DNA of 64,000 bases from assembly GCF_014201335.1 (NCBI RefSeq), contig NZ_JACHEB010000006.1, positions 310,001 to 374,000 of the forward strand. Reading direction: 5' to 3'. The position numbers and the translations under genes were made by a program. Of this stretch, positions 34,076-45,400 are shown piece after piece. This DNA comes from Tunturiibacter gelidiferens. Its GTDB lineage: Bacteria; Acidobacteriota; Terriglobia; Terriglobales; Acidobacteriaceae. Within the stretch, counting starts at the first letter, position 1. Each line of letters starts with the position of its first letter. The notes beneath the pieces are model-generated. The model was not told where the DNA came from. It saw nothing but the letters and a program-made list of their open reading frames with translations, and made no database searches.

Positions 34076-37000
34076 GTGTCAAAAACGCAAGCAACATCAT
34101 CCGCTCCTAATGAATCGATATCCTCAAGGTTGACGAGGTTCGCAGCCAATCTCCACTGTGTTTCTCGTCTGCTGCTTATCGCACTGCTCATCGGCGTTGC
34201 GGCCATCAGCCCGGCGATACTACTTGCCCAGTCCGACAACTCCTCGATCGCCGGCGTCGTCACCGATCCCTCTGGAGCTGGCGTCGGTGCAGCAGCCATC
34301 ACCGTAATAAGCGAGCAGACCGGCGCCGAGCACCAGACCATCAGCAACAAATCCGGCTTCTACACCATCGCTGGCCTTGCACCGGGCAAATACACCGTCA
34401 AGGTAGTGGCCCCGGGCTTTGACATGGTTACTAGAACGAACAACAACCTCGACCCAGCGATCCCTGCAACAGTCAACGTCTCTCTCGTCGTCGGCAAAGA
34501 TAACGAGTCGATTGAAATAACCGCGAACGAAACGACTTTGCAGGCCGACAGCGCCACCCTCGGCCGCGTCATCACCAGCAGCCAGGCCGACAATCTTCCA
34601 CTCAATGGCCGCAACCCAATCTATCTCGCACTTACCAAGGCCGGCATTACCAGTATCACGAGCACCGTCTCCTCCCCAAACTTCAGCACCGGCCTCGGCG
34701 CCATCAACATCAACGGAGCCCGCGAGCGCGACAATCTTCTCACCTACGACGGCGCCGTCGCCGTTCGCATCCGCGCAAGTGGTGACTCCGTCGGCACACC
34801 CGACCTCGACGCCGTCGAAGAAGTCCAGGTGCTCTCAACCAACTACCCTGCAGAGTACGGTCGATCCATTGGCGGTCAGATCCGCATTATCACCAAGAGC
34901 GGCACCGATCACTTCCACGGCAGCGCCTACGAGTACTTTCAAAACCCCGTCCTTAACGCCAACACCTGGGTCCGCAACGACAACGCCAACAACTCAAACC
35001 CGAACTACCCCGCGGCCCTCAAGACAAACAGCGTCGCGCCATTCACATACAACCAGTTCGGCTTTGTCTTCGACGGTCCTCTCTATATCCCGCATGTCCT
35101 GCCGAAGGGCAAAGTTTTCTTCCTCTACTCCGAAGCCTTCGTGCGCAATCCTTCGCTCTCTACCGAGACAGACACGGTTCCCAACGCAGCCTTCCGAACC
35201 GGCGACTTCAGCTCCGTGGCGCAGCACATCAAAGATCCCATGTCCGGTCTCCCCTGCGATCCGAAGGCCGGCGGCCCTGGCTGCTTTCCCGGCAACATCA
35301 TCCCCAAAAATCGTCTTAGCTTAAATGGCGTAGGTTTGCTCAATGCCTTCCCTACACCGACGCCAGGCTTTCAAATTGGTGCAGCCAACCTGCTCGAGAC
35401 TGCGCACTATCCCATCCAGCAGCAGATCGACAGCGGCAATCTCGACATCCTTCCAACCGAGAAGGACTACATCCGCTTCCGCCTCATTCACTTCTACTAT
35501 CACGAGGTGAACCCCTTCGCGACGTCGAACTACGACATCGTCCCCCGCATCTACAGTCGTCCCAACGAGACCGGTTCGCTCGACTACGTCCACACCTTCG
35601 GTCCCAGCACCACCAACGAATTTCTCTTCACCGCCAGCCATGACGCCGCTCGCCTCAGCATCGACACATCGACCGGCACCTACAACCGCACCGCATACGG
35701 CATCAACTATCCCTACCTCTTTCCTGCAGGCAAGGATCTCCCAAACAAAATTCCCACCATTGCGTTTGATACAACCGGCATCACCACACTCGATGGCAGC
35801 ACCTACCCCTCTCACTCTCAGGGCGAGATCTTCGACTTCGCCGACACCGTCACCCGCATCATCGGCAACCACACTCTGCGCGGCGGCGCTCTCTTTGAGC
35901 GGGCTGGCGAAAACGATGACGATCAGATCGCCTTCGCCAATTCCACTCCCGGACAGACCAACAACCAGAACGGCAAGTTCGACTTCTCCAGCGCCAACAC
36001 CAACGGCACCGGCTACGACCTCGCCGACGCGGCCCTCGGCGTTTTCAACACCTACTCCGAGATCGGTCCGCGCAACGAAACTCCCAGCCGCGCTAACATG
36101 TTCGAGTTCTTCGCACAGGACTCCTGGAAAGCTACGCCGAAGCTGCACCTCGAGTTCGGCATGCGATACACCAGCATTCACCCCTTCTACAGCATCTGGA
36201 ACAACGCCGGAACCTTTGATCCCGCCTTCTACAATCCTGCTACTGCTGTAAAGGTGAACCCCACAACGGGTAATCCGAGCGCTGGCAGCGGTGACCCGCT
36301 CGACGGAACCGTTCTATTTGGCAATGGCTTTCCCGCCAGCGCAAACTCTCACGTTCCCATCGCCGTAACTGGACAGTACAACAATCTCTTCCACGATCTT
36401 CCGCGGGGCTACGTTCATGTGCAGAAGTACCTCTTCCAGCCGCGTCTCGGCGTAGCGTATTCGCTCAACAATAAAACGGTTCTTCGCACTGGCTTCGGTC
36501 GCTACACCAGCCGGCAAGGGACCTCAGACAACGTATTTCTCGGCGGCTTCGCACCGTTGCAGCAGGTGGTTTCGATCACAGGCGGCAGCGTAGACAACCC
36601 CGCTGGCACTGCAATCGGCACCGGCTCCTTCCCAACGCTTTCCGGCGACATCAACCAACAGTCCCCGCAACCTGAAGCCTACATCTGGAACGTATCTGTC
36701 GAGCGTGACCTTGGCTTCGATACCGTCGCTGATGTCTCCTACGTGGGCCGCCACTCTTTGCATCAGCAGTTTGAATCCGACGTGAACCAGGCGCCCATCG
36801 GAACCGCGCAGGCCTTCGGCACCAACGGTGTCAACGCTCATCGTCCGTATCTCGGTTACGCTGCTATCACCGAGGTCTATCAAGGCGACACGGCCTTCTA
36901 TCAGGGCCTGCAGATCGACGTGAATCATCGCTTCAGCCACAGTCTCGGCTTCGGAGTCGCGTACACCTACGCTCACTCCCGCGACTGCGGCTCCTTCCAG

Positions 37001-37603
37001 AAGAACATCCTACCCAACGCCGACGACCCCAAAGGACTCTGCGGCACAGCCGACTACGATCTCCGCCAGGTCCTCGTCCTCAACTCCGTCTACCGCATCC
37101 CCTTCCGCAGCGGCAACCGCATCGCCAACGAAGCTCTCGGTGGCTGGCAACTCTCACAGGCCTATCAGTTCCAGACAGGCACGCCGTTCAACGTCGCAAC
37201 CAGTCAGGACATCGCTGGCGTCGGCGCAGGCTTCCAGGGACAATTCCTTCAGATCGCTCCTGGCGCTACGCTCCACGGCAACGGAAAGTTTTCAAACGGC
37301 AAAGACAACAACTTCTGGTTCAATCCCAGCGCCTTCTCACTGCCTGCTGCCGGAACGTTCACCTCACAACACAACCGCAACCTGATCTACGGTCCCGGCC
37401 AGGCAAGCTTTAACGCAAGTCTGCAAAAGCGCTTCGCAACCTTTGAAGGTCAGGCACTCTCCTTCCGTTTCGACGCCTTCAACTTCCCCAACCACCCCAA
37501 CTGGGCCGCACCAGACTCCACCTACACCGACGCAGCCTTCGGCAAGGTCACCAGCAAGACCGGCCAACGCGCCATGCAGGCCAGCCTTCGCTACTCCTTC
37601 TAA
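34076..37603 (+). CDS. TonB-dependent receptor, Oar-like, with carboxypeptidase-regulatory N-terminus
   Basis: An 1175-residue outer-membrane protein starting at GTG 34076. After a long signal region (VSRLLLIALLIGVAAISPAI, LLAQ) comes a carboxypeptidase-regulatory-like beta domain (SIAGVVTDPSGAGVGAAAIT, GFYTIAGLAPGKYTVKVVAP), then a plug-like segment (VQVLSTNYPAEYGRSIGGQI) and a long series of amphipathic strands ending LRYSF, the aromatic C-terminus of outer-membrane barrels. Receptors of this type are very numerous in Acidobacteriota and are thought to take up sugars, peptides or other large nutrients. Its neighbours suggest an inositol-glycan or mannose-containing substrate. A GC-rich inverted repeat at about 33990-34023 lies between it and the PI-PLC gene. 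Confidence 0.88.
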   Translation: MSKTQATSSAPNESISSRLTRFAANLHCVSRLLLIALLIGVAAISPAILLAQSDNSSIAGVVTDPSGAGVGAAAITVISEQTGAEHQTISNKSGFYTIAGLAPGKYTVKVVAPGFDMVTRTNNNLDPAIPATVNVSLVVGKDNESIEITANETTLQADSATLGRVITSSQADNLPLNGRNPIYLALTKAGITSITSTVSSPNFSTGLGAININGARERDNLLTYDGAVAVRIRASGDSVGTPDLDAVEEVQVLSTNYPAEYGRSIGGQIRIITKSGTDHFHGSAYEYFQNPVLNANTWVRNDNANNSNPNYPAALKTNSVAPFTYNQFGFVFDGPLYIPHVLPKGKVFFLYSEAFVRNPSLSTETDTVPNAAFRTGDFSSVAQHIKDPMSGLPCDPKAGGPGCFPGNIIPKNRLSLNGVGLLNAFPTPTPGFQIGAANLLETAHYPIQQQIDSGNLDILPTEKDYIRFRLIHFYYHEVNPFATSNYDIVPRIYSRPNETGSLDYVHTFGPSTTNEFLFTASHDAARLSIDTSTGTYNRTAYGINYPYLFPAGKDLPNKIPTIAFDTTGITTLDGSTYPSHSQGEIFDFADTVTRIIGNHTLRGGALFERAGENDDDQIAFANSTPGQTNNQNGKFDFSSANTNGTGYDLADAALGVFNTYSEIGPRNETPSRANMFEFFAQDSWKATPKLHLEFGMRYTSIHPFYSIWNNAGTFDPAFYNPATAVKVNPTTGNPSAGSGDPLDGTVLFGNGFPASANSHVPIAVTGQYNNLFHDLPRGYVHVQKYLFQPRLGVAYSLNNKTVLRTGFGRYTSRQGTSDNVFLGGFAPLQQVVSITGGSVDNPAGTAIGTGSFPTLSGDINQQSPQPEAYIWNVSVERDLGFDTVADVSYVGRHSLHQQFESDVNQAPIGTAQAFGTNGVNAHRPYLGYAAITEVYQGDTAFYQGLQIDVNHRFSHSLGFGVAYTYAHSRDCGSFQKNILPNADDPKGLCGTADYDLRQVLVLNSVYRIPFRSGNRIANEALGGWQLSQAYQFQTGTPFNVATSQDIAGVGAGFQGQFLQIAPGATLHGNGKFSNGKDNNFWFNPSAFSLPAAGTFTSQHNRNLIYGPGQASFNASLQKRFATFEGQALSFRFDAFNFPNHPNWAAPDSTYTDAAFGKVTSKTGQRAMQASLRYSF

Positions 37604-37627
37604 CGCTCTAACATTGCAACAGCGCAA

Positions 37628-37657
37628 GAGCGGGGCCTGCGTAGACAGTCCCCGCTC
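37628..37657 (+). terminator. Stem-loop between receptor and mannosidase genes
   Basis: GAGCGGGG pairs with CCCCGCTC around a 14-nt loop, 25 nt after the receptor stop. There is no T tract, so it is more likely a partial terminator or mRNA-stability element that sets expression of the mannosidase below the receptor. Confidence 0.45.
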
Positions 37658-37698
37658 CTGAAAATCTTCACGGCACTCAAGACATCAAGGGACCCATC

Positions 37699-40008
37699 AT
37701 GCAAGCAGCAGTGCACCATATCATCAAGCGTTCCATCCGCCTCTCCCTTACCGCACTCCTGCTTGCAGTTCCACTCGTCGCACAAAAATCAACGCCCGAC
37801 TACACCCACAACGTCGATCCCTTCATCGGCGTCGACTGGGGCGGCAACACCTTCGTCGGCACCGCCATCCCCTACGGCCTCGTCAAACTCGGTCCCGACA
37901 TGGAGACCTTCGATGGCCGCCGCTCCGGCTTCGGCTACTCCAGCAACGGAGTGATCCTCGGCTTCTCTCACCTCCACCTCAGCGGCGCACAAGGCAAGTA
38001 CGGCAACATCCTCGTCGCTCCCGTCACCGGCCCCCTCGACCTCAACGACATCAAATCCCCCCGCACCGACGAGGTCAACCAGATCGGCTTCTACGCCGCG
38101 AACCTCACCCGTTACAAAATCAAAGCTGAGCTCACCAGCAGCCGCCGCGTCGGCTTCCACCGCTACATCTTCCCCGCATCACAGCAATCTCACCTCACTA
38201 TCAACGTAGCCCACGCGCTCGACCTCGGCCCTAGCTCCGAGTCACAGCGCTTCCTCGGCGCGGAGGTCCACCTCACCAGCGATCACGAAGCTCAAGGCAT
38301 AGCCCGCTTCACCGGCGGCTGGAACAAGGGCGGCGAGTACAAGGTCTACTACTACATGGTCCTCGACACGCCAGCCACCACCGCACAAACCTGGACGGGC
38401 ACGACCCTCACCTCCGCCAAAGACGCGACAGTCACCACCGACACCCCCATCGGCGCCACCTTCAACTTCACCACACACGCCAACCAGATCATCCAGGCCA
38501 AAGTAGGCATCTCATTCATCAGCGCCGATCAGGCAAAACAAAACGTCGAACACGAAATCCCCACCTGGAACTTCGCCGCCACCCACTCCGCCGCGACAGC
38601 TTTGTGGAACACCGAGCTAGCCAAGCTTAGCCTCACCGGCGAGACCGACTCCCAGCGCCGCCAGCTCTACACCGCGATGTACCACATCATGCTCATGCCC
38701 ACCGACCGCAGCGGTGAGAACCCCGACTGGCAATCCAACGAGCCGTACTACGACGACTACTACGCCATCTGGGACACCTACCGCAGCTCCAGCCCTCTCC
38801 TCACCCTCATCTCACCCGACCGTCAGCGCGACATCATCCGCTCCCTCATCGACATCTACCGTCACACCGGCTACATGCCCGACGCCCGCAGCGGCAACGA
38901 CAACGGCCGCACTCAGGGCGGCTCCAACGCCAACGTTGTCGTAGCCGATGCCTACGTCAAGGGCCTCAAAGGAATCGACTACGAGACCGCCTTCGCCGCC
39001 ATGGTCCACGACGCCGAAGTCCCTCCCGCCAACGCCCAAAAAGAAGGTCGCGGCGGCCTCAAAGACTACAACGAAAAAGGCTACATCACTCTCGCCGACG
39101 AGCGCTCCGGCTCCCGCATCGCCGAGTACAGCTACGACGACTTCGCCATCTCCGAAGTTGCCTGCGGCCTCGGCCACCAGAAAGAAGCCGCCCTCTACGC
39201 CAGCCGCACCCACAACTTCGAGCACCTCTGGGACAAGGACATGACCGCCGAAGGCTTTCACGGGTTCCTCCGCCCCCGCAATCCCGACGGCACTTGGGCC
39301 GCGCCTTACCTCGTCGTCCGCGGCACCTGGCCCGACTTCTTCTACGAGGGCGACATCTGGACCTACTCCATCTATGCCCCGCAAGACATGCGCCGCCTTA
39401 TCGACATGGCCGGCGGCAACGAGACCTTCGTCCGCCGCCTCGACTGGATCTTCGGTCGCCGCCACTTCGACGTCACCAACGAGCCCGGCTTCCTTATCCC
39501 CGTCCTCTACAACTATGCCCTCCGCCCCGACAAGACCGCCGACATCGTCCATCTCCTCCTCGAAAAAGCCTTCACCGACACCCGCGCCGGCATCCCCGGC
39601 AACGACGACTCCGGCGCCATGTCCAGCTGGCTCATCTTCTCCACCCTCGGCCTCTTTCCCGTCGCCGGTCAGGACGTCTACCTCATCAGCACCCCCAGCA
39701 TCCCTGACGCGTCACTCGCTCTCGCCAACGGCAAAAAGCTTCGCATCATCGCAAAGAACCTCGACCCCAACGGCCTCAACCGCTACGTCCAGTCGGCCAC
39801 GCTCAACGGGGCCGATCTCCCCAACGCCTGGTTCCGCCAAGCCCAAATCAAAGACGGAGCAACGCTGACTCTTACTATGGGTTCCGCCCCCTCTACTTGG
39901 GGCACAACCACTCCGCCCCCCTCCATGAGCGACTCAAACACCCACATCTGCTCAGAAACTGAAACTAAGGACGCATCCGTCAACCCAACGCCATCGACGC
40001 GGCACTAA
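37699..40008 (+). CDS. Secreted GH92 alpha-mannosidase
   Basis: A 769-residue glycoside hydrolase family 92 enzyme with a signal peptide (LSLTALLLAVPLVAQ). Diagnostic segments are VDPFIGVDWGGNTFVGTAIP near residue 35, GFSHLHLSGAQGKYGNI near 92-108, WDTYRSSSPLL, and near residue 634 GNDDSGAMSSWLIFSTLGLF, the conserved acidic active-site stretch. GH92 enzymes are Ca2+-dependent exo-alpha-mannosidases (mostly alpha-1,2) acting on N-glycans and yeast mannan. It follows a TonB receptor and a PI-PLC. A Ser/Thr/Pro-rich C-terminal extension after about 735 is not part of the usual domain. Confidence 0.92.
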   Translation: MQAAVHHIIKRSIRLSLTALLLAVPLVAQKSTPDYTHNVDPFIGVDWGGNTFVGTAIPYGLVKLGPDMETFDGRRSGFGYSSNGVILGFSHLHLSGAQGKYGNILVAPVTGPLDLNDIKSPRTDEVNQIGFYAANLTRYKIKAELTSSRRVGFHRYIFPASQQSHLTINVAHALDLGPSSESQRFLGAEVHLTSDHEAQGIARFTGGWNKGGEYKVYYYMVLDTPATTAQTWTGTTLTSAKDATVTTDTPIGATFNFTTHANQIIQAKVGISFISADQAKQNVEHEIPTWNFAATHSAATALWNTELAKLSLTGETDSQRRQLYTAMYHIMLMPTDRSGENPDWQSNEPYYDDYYAIWDTYRSSSPLLTLISPDRQRDIIRSLIDIYRHTGYMPDARSGNDNGRTQGGSNANVVVADAYVKGLKGIDYETAFAAMVHDAEVPPANAQKEGRGGLKDYNEKGYITLADERSGSRIAEYSYDDFAISEVACGLGHQKEAALYASRTHNFEHLWDKDMTAEGFHGFLRPRNPDGTWAAPYLVVRGTWPDFFYEGDIWTYSIYAPQDMRRLIDMAGGNETFVRRLDWIFGRRHFDVTNEPGFLIPVLYNYALRPDKTADIVHLLLEKAFTDTRAGIPGNDDSGAMSSWLIFSTLGLFPVAGQDVYLISTPSIPDASLALANGKKLRIIAKNLDPNGLNRYVQSATLNGADLPNAWFRQAQIKDGATLTLTMGSAPSTWGTTTPPPSMSDSNTHICSETETKDASVNPTPSTRH

Positions 40009-40181
40009 GTGTTATAGAACAAGTCTGATGCTGATTTGCAAAAAGCGTTCTTCAAAGAACGGACGGGGTGATCCGTTTCGGCTTTTCGATAGTGATCGGC
40101 CAATCCACGATAAGAATGGTCGTTAGAAACAACATTTTTCGAGATCTCTTTATTGTCTATTGCAATAGCCATCGCGGCCCG

Positions 40182-40877
40182 TTATGCTTCACGAAAGCGA
40201 TAGCCGATATGGCTTTCGGTCAAGATATAAATGGGGTGAGCAGGGTCGTCTTCAATTTTCTTTCGCAGTTGATTGATGACAACTCGCAAATATTCGCGCT
40301 CGTTGCCGTAGGGCGGTCCCCATATGGATCGCAGCAGATTTTCGTGCCTGACGGGTCTGCCGGCATGCTCCATCAAACAACGGAGGGTCTCGTATTCTTT
40401 TGGAGCGAGGTGGATCTGTTCACCCTTTTTCTCCACGAGGCGGCGATTGGGGTCGAGCGTGATGTCGCCCACGATGCTGATCAGATCTGGCTCTCCCATC
40501 GGTGCGCGGCGACGCCGGATGACTGATCGTAGCCTTGCGGTGAGCTCACGGATCTGAAACGGCTTCGTGACATAGTCAAATGCACCTGCGTCTAACGACT
40601 CGACGATATCCTCTTCATCGTCACGAACAGTGAGCATAATGATCGGCAGTCCCGGAAAAATTTGACAGATTCTTCGACACGTCTCCTTGCCTCCCATGCC
40701 GGGCATATTGATATCGAGGAGGACCGCGTCATAGCTTACCATGCGCAATTGCACGAGGGCCTCCTCCCCATTGTGAGCCTCCCCAATCGCAAATCCTAAC
40801 GCTCCCAATGTTTCGAACAGGCTCTGGCGTATTCCTGCATCATCTTCAACGACGAGCACCTTGCTTTTCTGATTCAC
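40182..40877 (-). CDS. OmpR/KdpE-type response regulator
   Basis: A 231-residue regulator from GTG 40877, which overlaps the sensor-kinase stop by 4 nt and has GGAGAAAGC directly upstream; the longer frame to 40949 lies inside the kinase gene. The receiver domain has acidic residues at 11-13 (EDD), phospho-acceptor D55 (VLLDINMPG) and K105 (YVTKPF). The C-terminal winged helix ends YILTESHIGYRFREA and resembles KdpE. It should bind DNA after phosphorylation by the kinase encoded just upstream; the target may include the divergent receptor gene. Confidence 0.9.
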   Translation of the reverse strand: MNQKSKVLVVEDDAGIRQSLFETLGALGFAIGEAHNGEEALVQLRMVSYDAVLLDINMPGMGGKETCRRICQIFPGLPIIMLTVRDDEEDIVESLDAGAFDYVTKPFQIRELTARLRSVIRRRRAPMGEPDLISIVGDITLDPNRRLVEKKGEQIHLAPKEYETLRCLMEHAGRPVRHENLLRSIWGPPYGNEREYLRVVINQLRKKIEDDPAHPIYILTESHIGYRFREA

Positions 40878-42319
40878 GCTTTCTCCTTTGCCATGCAGGG
40901 TAGTGCGATAGCGAACGTTGTTCCATTCACTTGATCGCTTTCCACCCATGTTCTGCCGCTATGCGCTTCAGCGATGCGCCTCACTACGGAGAGACCGATC
41001 CCGGTGCCAGAGATCGTCTTCACCGACCCAGAGCAACGATAAAAACGTTGAAATACCTTCTCTTTTTCGTCATCGGGGATAAACGAGCCTTCGTTTTTGA
41101 TCCTGATGATCAGTTCCGCTTCTTCTTCCTGAACCGCGATGGCCACCTGAGAGTTGGGACGACCATACTTCGCAGCATTGTCGAGCACTTGGAAGAGGGC
41201 CATTTGAAGAAGCTTTCCATCTCCATATATGGCCTTGTGCACCGAGCTCATTTGGAAGTCAATGAAATGCCCATCCAGTTCCTGGGACGATTCCATAATG
41301 GTGCTGTGGATCAACCGAGCTACGTCGACTTGCTCGCGCTTGACCCTTAGATCGCCGCTATCCAGCTTCGCGGTAAGCAGCAGATGATTGGCGAGGTCGC
41401 TGAGGTGTCCCGCATGGCGGTCAATCAAGCCAACCAACTTTTCTTCAGTGCCCGACAGGGTGTTCATCGCGAGCAGACCGGAGCTCGAAGCTCTGATCGT
41501 CGTAAGCGGGCTCTTGAACGCATGTGCGAGGCCGTCCAATATGGCCGAGCGTAGCTGCTCGCTTTGTTTTGCAGCTTCTGCACTTGCTTCGGTCGAGAAG
41601 GAACGTGCCCTTTCGATTGCAACTGCGGCAAGCGAGGAGGCTGCATTGATCGAGGCTGAGTCGAGCGAATGCCCGCAGAGGAACAAGTATCCAATAGGCC
41701 GGGTTCCTAGCCGAAGGACGCGCCGGGAGACACCTGTGTTCAAGTCATCGTCATTTGTTTCGAGAAAGAAAGCTGAGCGCACTTCGTCATCGGAGAAATC
41801 ACAATCTCCACTCTTCCACTGATGCATCTCATACGCGTTCCAAAGGGCTACCCCTTTCACTCGCAGGCTGGAACGTATGAGATCGGCGAGTTGCTGATCG
41901 ACCGCCGCATCCCGATTGAGGAGCAGAATATTCTGGCTGAGTTCGTAAAGCTTCTGCTGTTGAGCCTGGCGCCGCTCTAACTCGCGAGCGTGGTGGCTCA
42001 CTCGGTCGGAGAGACTGCTGACAACCAATGCGGTTGCTTCAAAGACCAGCAGAGCGATCCAATCGTGCGAATCTGTTATGTAGAACTGGAACAAGGGTTG
42101 GGTAAAGAAGTAGTCAAGACAGGCAACAGACAGAATTGAAACGAGGCTCGCTTCGAATAACCCCCAGCGTAGCGCGATGACAACTACCAGAAAGAGATGA
42201 ATGGAGGTTGCGGCGGAGAGATTAAAGTGAAGGCGGTAGGAGAGAAGAGTCAACAGCATTCCAGCGGCACAGCCGCCGGCAATCCTGCGTAGGACCACCT
42301 GGATTGGTTTGGCAATCAT
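40874..42319 (-). CDS. Membrane sensor histidine kinase with KdpD-like DUF4118 region
   Basis: ATG 42319 (MIAKPIQVVLRRIAGG) is chosen; the frame runs further back but would overlap the divergent receptor gene. The 481-residue protein has four hydrophobic helices (GMLLTLLSYRLHFNL, IHLFLVVVIALRW, ASLVSILSVACLDYFF, WIALLVFEATALVVSS) matching the KdpD membrane domain. A GAF-like domain and the H box (LDGLAHAFKSPLTTI) follow, then a GHKL ATPase (FQVLDNAAKYG, GTGIGLSVV). It lacks the KdpD and USP N-terminal domains of true KdpD. It overlaps the response regulator by 4 nt. Confidence 0.88.
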   Translation of the reverse strand: MIAKPIQVVLRRIAGGCAAGMLLTLLSYRLHFNLSAATSIHLFLVVVIALRWGLFEASLVSILSVACLDYFFTQPLFQFYITDSHDWIALLVFEATALVVSSLSDRVSHHARELERRQAQQQKLYELSQNILLLNRDAAVDQQLADLIRSSLRVKGVALWNAYEMHQWKSGDCDFSDDEVRSAFFLETNDDDLNTGVSRRVLRLGTRPIGYLFLCGHSLDSASINAASSLAAVAIERARSFSTEASAEAAKQSEQLRSAILDGLAHAFKSPLTTIRASSSGLLAMNTLSGTEEKLVGLIDRHAGHLSDLANHLLLTAKLDSGDLRVKREQVDVARLIHSTIMESSQELDGHFIDFQMSSVHKAIYGDGKLLQMALFQVLDNAAKYGRPNSQVAIAVQEEEAELIIRIKNEGSFIPDDEKEKVFQRFYRCSGSVKTISGTGIGLSVVRRIAEAHSGRTWVESDQVNGTTFAIALPCMAKEKA

Positions 42320-42449
42320 TCGGTCGACACTGCCGGAACTATAGCGATTGAGGCATAAACAAACCGTTAAGAAGAAGCTTATGCATTGCTGATGGTGTTC
42401 ACGGTTCACTGAAAGTGTCGGTCTTTTCCGGCATACGAGGTGATTCGAC

Positions 42450-45400
42450 ATGAACTTACTGAGAGGCCTTCTTTCACTAGACACAGCGGCACGCACGTCC
42501 CTTGCAGAGGATATGGCCGTGTCGTTTCAACAGCAGAACGAGGTTCAGCACACCCTCAGGCGGGGGGGACGAAGCGTTCTGAGACGCGTTGCGTGCAGCG
42601 TCATCTCCATGATTATTTGTGGTCTGTTGTTAGCCGCGGGACCGTTGGCTCATGCGCAATCGACGTTTGGTAGCGTCAGAGGCAATGTATTGGACGCAAG
42701 CGGAGCGGCCATTCCTGATGCGCAGATTGTGCTGCGCAGCTCAGATGAAAATACAGAACGAACCGTCGATACGGATACTTCAGGCGGCTTCGTCTTTGAG
42801 AACGTAAAGGCCGGCAAGTACACGCTACGTGCTCATCGCGATGGCTTTGCCGATACTGTTGTGTCGGGAATTTCAGTAGAAGCGCGACAGGACTTGAGAC
42901 TTGGCGCCACACTCAACGTGGCGGCACAGTCGACAACTGTGGAGGTATCGGGAGCAGCCGACCAAATCAATACGGAAAATGGAACGATCAGCGACTCGAA
43001 GACGAATGTCGAAATGACGCAACTGCCTTTGAATAACCGCGCAACCACTACAAGTCCGCTCGGTGCGCTTGGCCTGTCTCCCAACGTTCAGACAGATAGT
43101 TCTGGCAATATCGCTCTCGGCGGAGCGAGTTCCTCGATGGTGAATTTCTCCGTCGATGGGATTTCAACTGCTAACGTGCGGCAGAATGGGGCGCTGCAGG
43201 ACGCCTATCCTTCACAGGAAGGAATTGCTGCAGTTAAAGTGACCGCATTCAACAATAGTGCGGAGTTTTCCCAGGTTGGCGATGTGACCTTTACCACCAA
43301 GAATGGGACAAGTCAGTATCACGGGAGTGTCTTCGAGTATTTGCAAAACCAGGCGCTGGATGCCGATCCGTATGGCGCTAGCGGAAAAGCCCCCAAGAAG
43401 TTCAATACGTTCGGCTTCTCGTTGAGCGGGCCAATTGTGATTCCACATCTGTATGACGGGCACAGCAAGACATTTTTCTTTGCAGACTATGAAGGCAACC
43501 GGCGCAGCACTGCGGTGTTCCAGCAATATGTCGTTCCGACTGCGGCGGACAGGAGTGGCAACCTCTCCGATATAGGTGGTCCTACGATTCCATCGACCCA
43601 GATTAGCCAGACTGCTAAGGCGCTGCTTGCCTATTATCCATTGCCGAATGTGGCAGGCGCTGTTAACCAGACACAGGCCATCAACTATCAAAACTTTCAA
43701 GCCACTCCTGCGCGCACCGACGGTGCGGACGTCCGGGTCGATCAGACGATCTCTTCCAAGCAATCGATTTACGCGCGCTTTAGCCGCAAGAACATCACCA
43801 CGGACTTCGCGAATCTCTTTCTGCCGGATGATTCGGATTCCATTCACAATCGGAGCTTGTTGATTTCGCATACCTACACGATTACCCCAAAGCTGCTGAA
43901 TGAGTTCCGCTACGGCTTCACGAATGTTACGACCAGCGTCGACTTCCCGATTCAAGGTTCCACTGCGCTGAGTCAGTTGGATCTCACAGGTGTCGATATC
44001 AGCCAGCATCCATCAACTCACGCATTCCCTACCTTTAATTTCAGCGCGGGCACGCCTTTTCCAGTCATTGGAAGAGACAAGGCTGGGGTCACGCAGTCGA
44101 AGACGACGCAGTTCAGCGATAACCTGACCTACACCTTCGGCAAGCACACGGTGAAGGGTGGGATCGATATCCGTCGCGTTCGGTACTTCGATCTGGAGAG
44201 CTTCGCCCCACAGTTCGCCTCAGATGATTTCGGCGCCTTCATATTTCAACCATCGTATGGAAACGCCCCAGGCGATCAGTTTACGGGCAACGCCTTTGGC
44301 GACTTCCTCGAAGGCGCGCCAACCACACTTTACTTCGCTGTCTCGAGCCCGGATGTTGGAGGCACCGCCACGCAATTTAGTTTCTTCGCTCAGGACGAAT
44401 TCCAAGTCAACAGCCGGTTGACGCTCAGCTATGGTCTTCGCTGGCAGATTCTCCCCGGCTTTCAAGAGGACGGCGGCAATCTGGCGAACTTTGATCAACG
44501 GAATAACTCGATTGTCGTTCCTGATGCTTTGGCGGGATACCTCACCAGCCAGAACATCACCTCTTCCAATGTTGCTTTCCAGCAGTCTTTCAATGCGTGC
44601 CCATCGGGCACGACTGCGGGATCGACCGTTCACGGGTTGCCGTGCACCGGCTATATCACGGCCAGCCAGGATGGATTGCCGCAAAGTCTGCGCCAAACTT
44701 ATAAAGGCGACTTCCAGCCGCGCATCGCGATTGCCTATCGTCCGTTCAACGACACCAAGACCGTGGTGCGTGCCGGATTTGGCGTCTATACGATGACAAA
44801 CCTGGGACCACTTTCATTCAACAACAGCGGCAACCCAACCTCAAATCTACACACGTATTCCAACTCCAACAGCGCCGGACCGAATACGCCACAGATCGTG
44901 TTTCCGAATACGGCACCTGCCACCTCCGGCGGCCCAGCCTTCGGCGGCGGCGGACTGGACCAGGGGGTTGATCCCAACTTCCGCGACCCTCAGTCAAACC
45001 AATGGAACGTCACCGTGGAACGCCAGCTCTCGAACGCAACATCGCTTCGCGCGAGCTACGTCGGCATGCACACTTACAGGCTGAGCATCACCGAGGATCT
45101 TAACCAGATTCCCGCCAGCACGACTCCGTACAACACGGGAGCAACGGCTGGAGTTTTCGTGGATTCCCGCGCGCCCTACCAGAATTGGACGACGCTGCTC
45201 AGCACGTTCAATGCAGGTGAGGCAAACTATCACGCGTTCGAGTTGCAGGCGACGCATCGTTTGGAGCGTGGGCTCTACGTGGATGCAAACTACGCCTACG
45301 CAGAAAATGAGGCTGACAATCAGGGTGATGCACCGAGCGCGTTCGCCGGTGAGGTCAATTACGGACTTCCCATCGCCGATCGTTTCCACATCAAGCAAAA

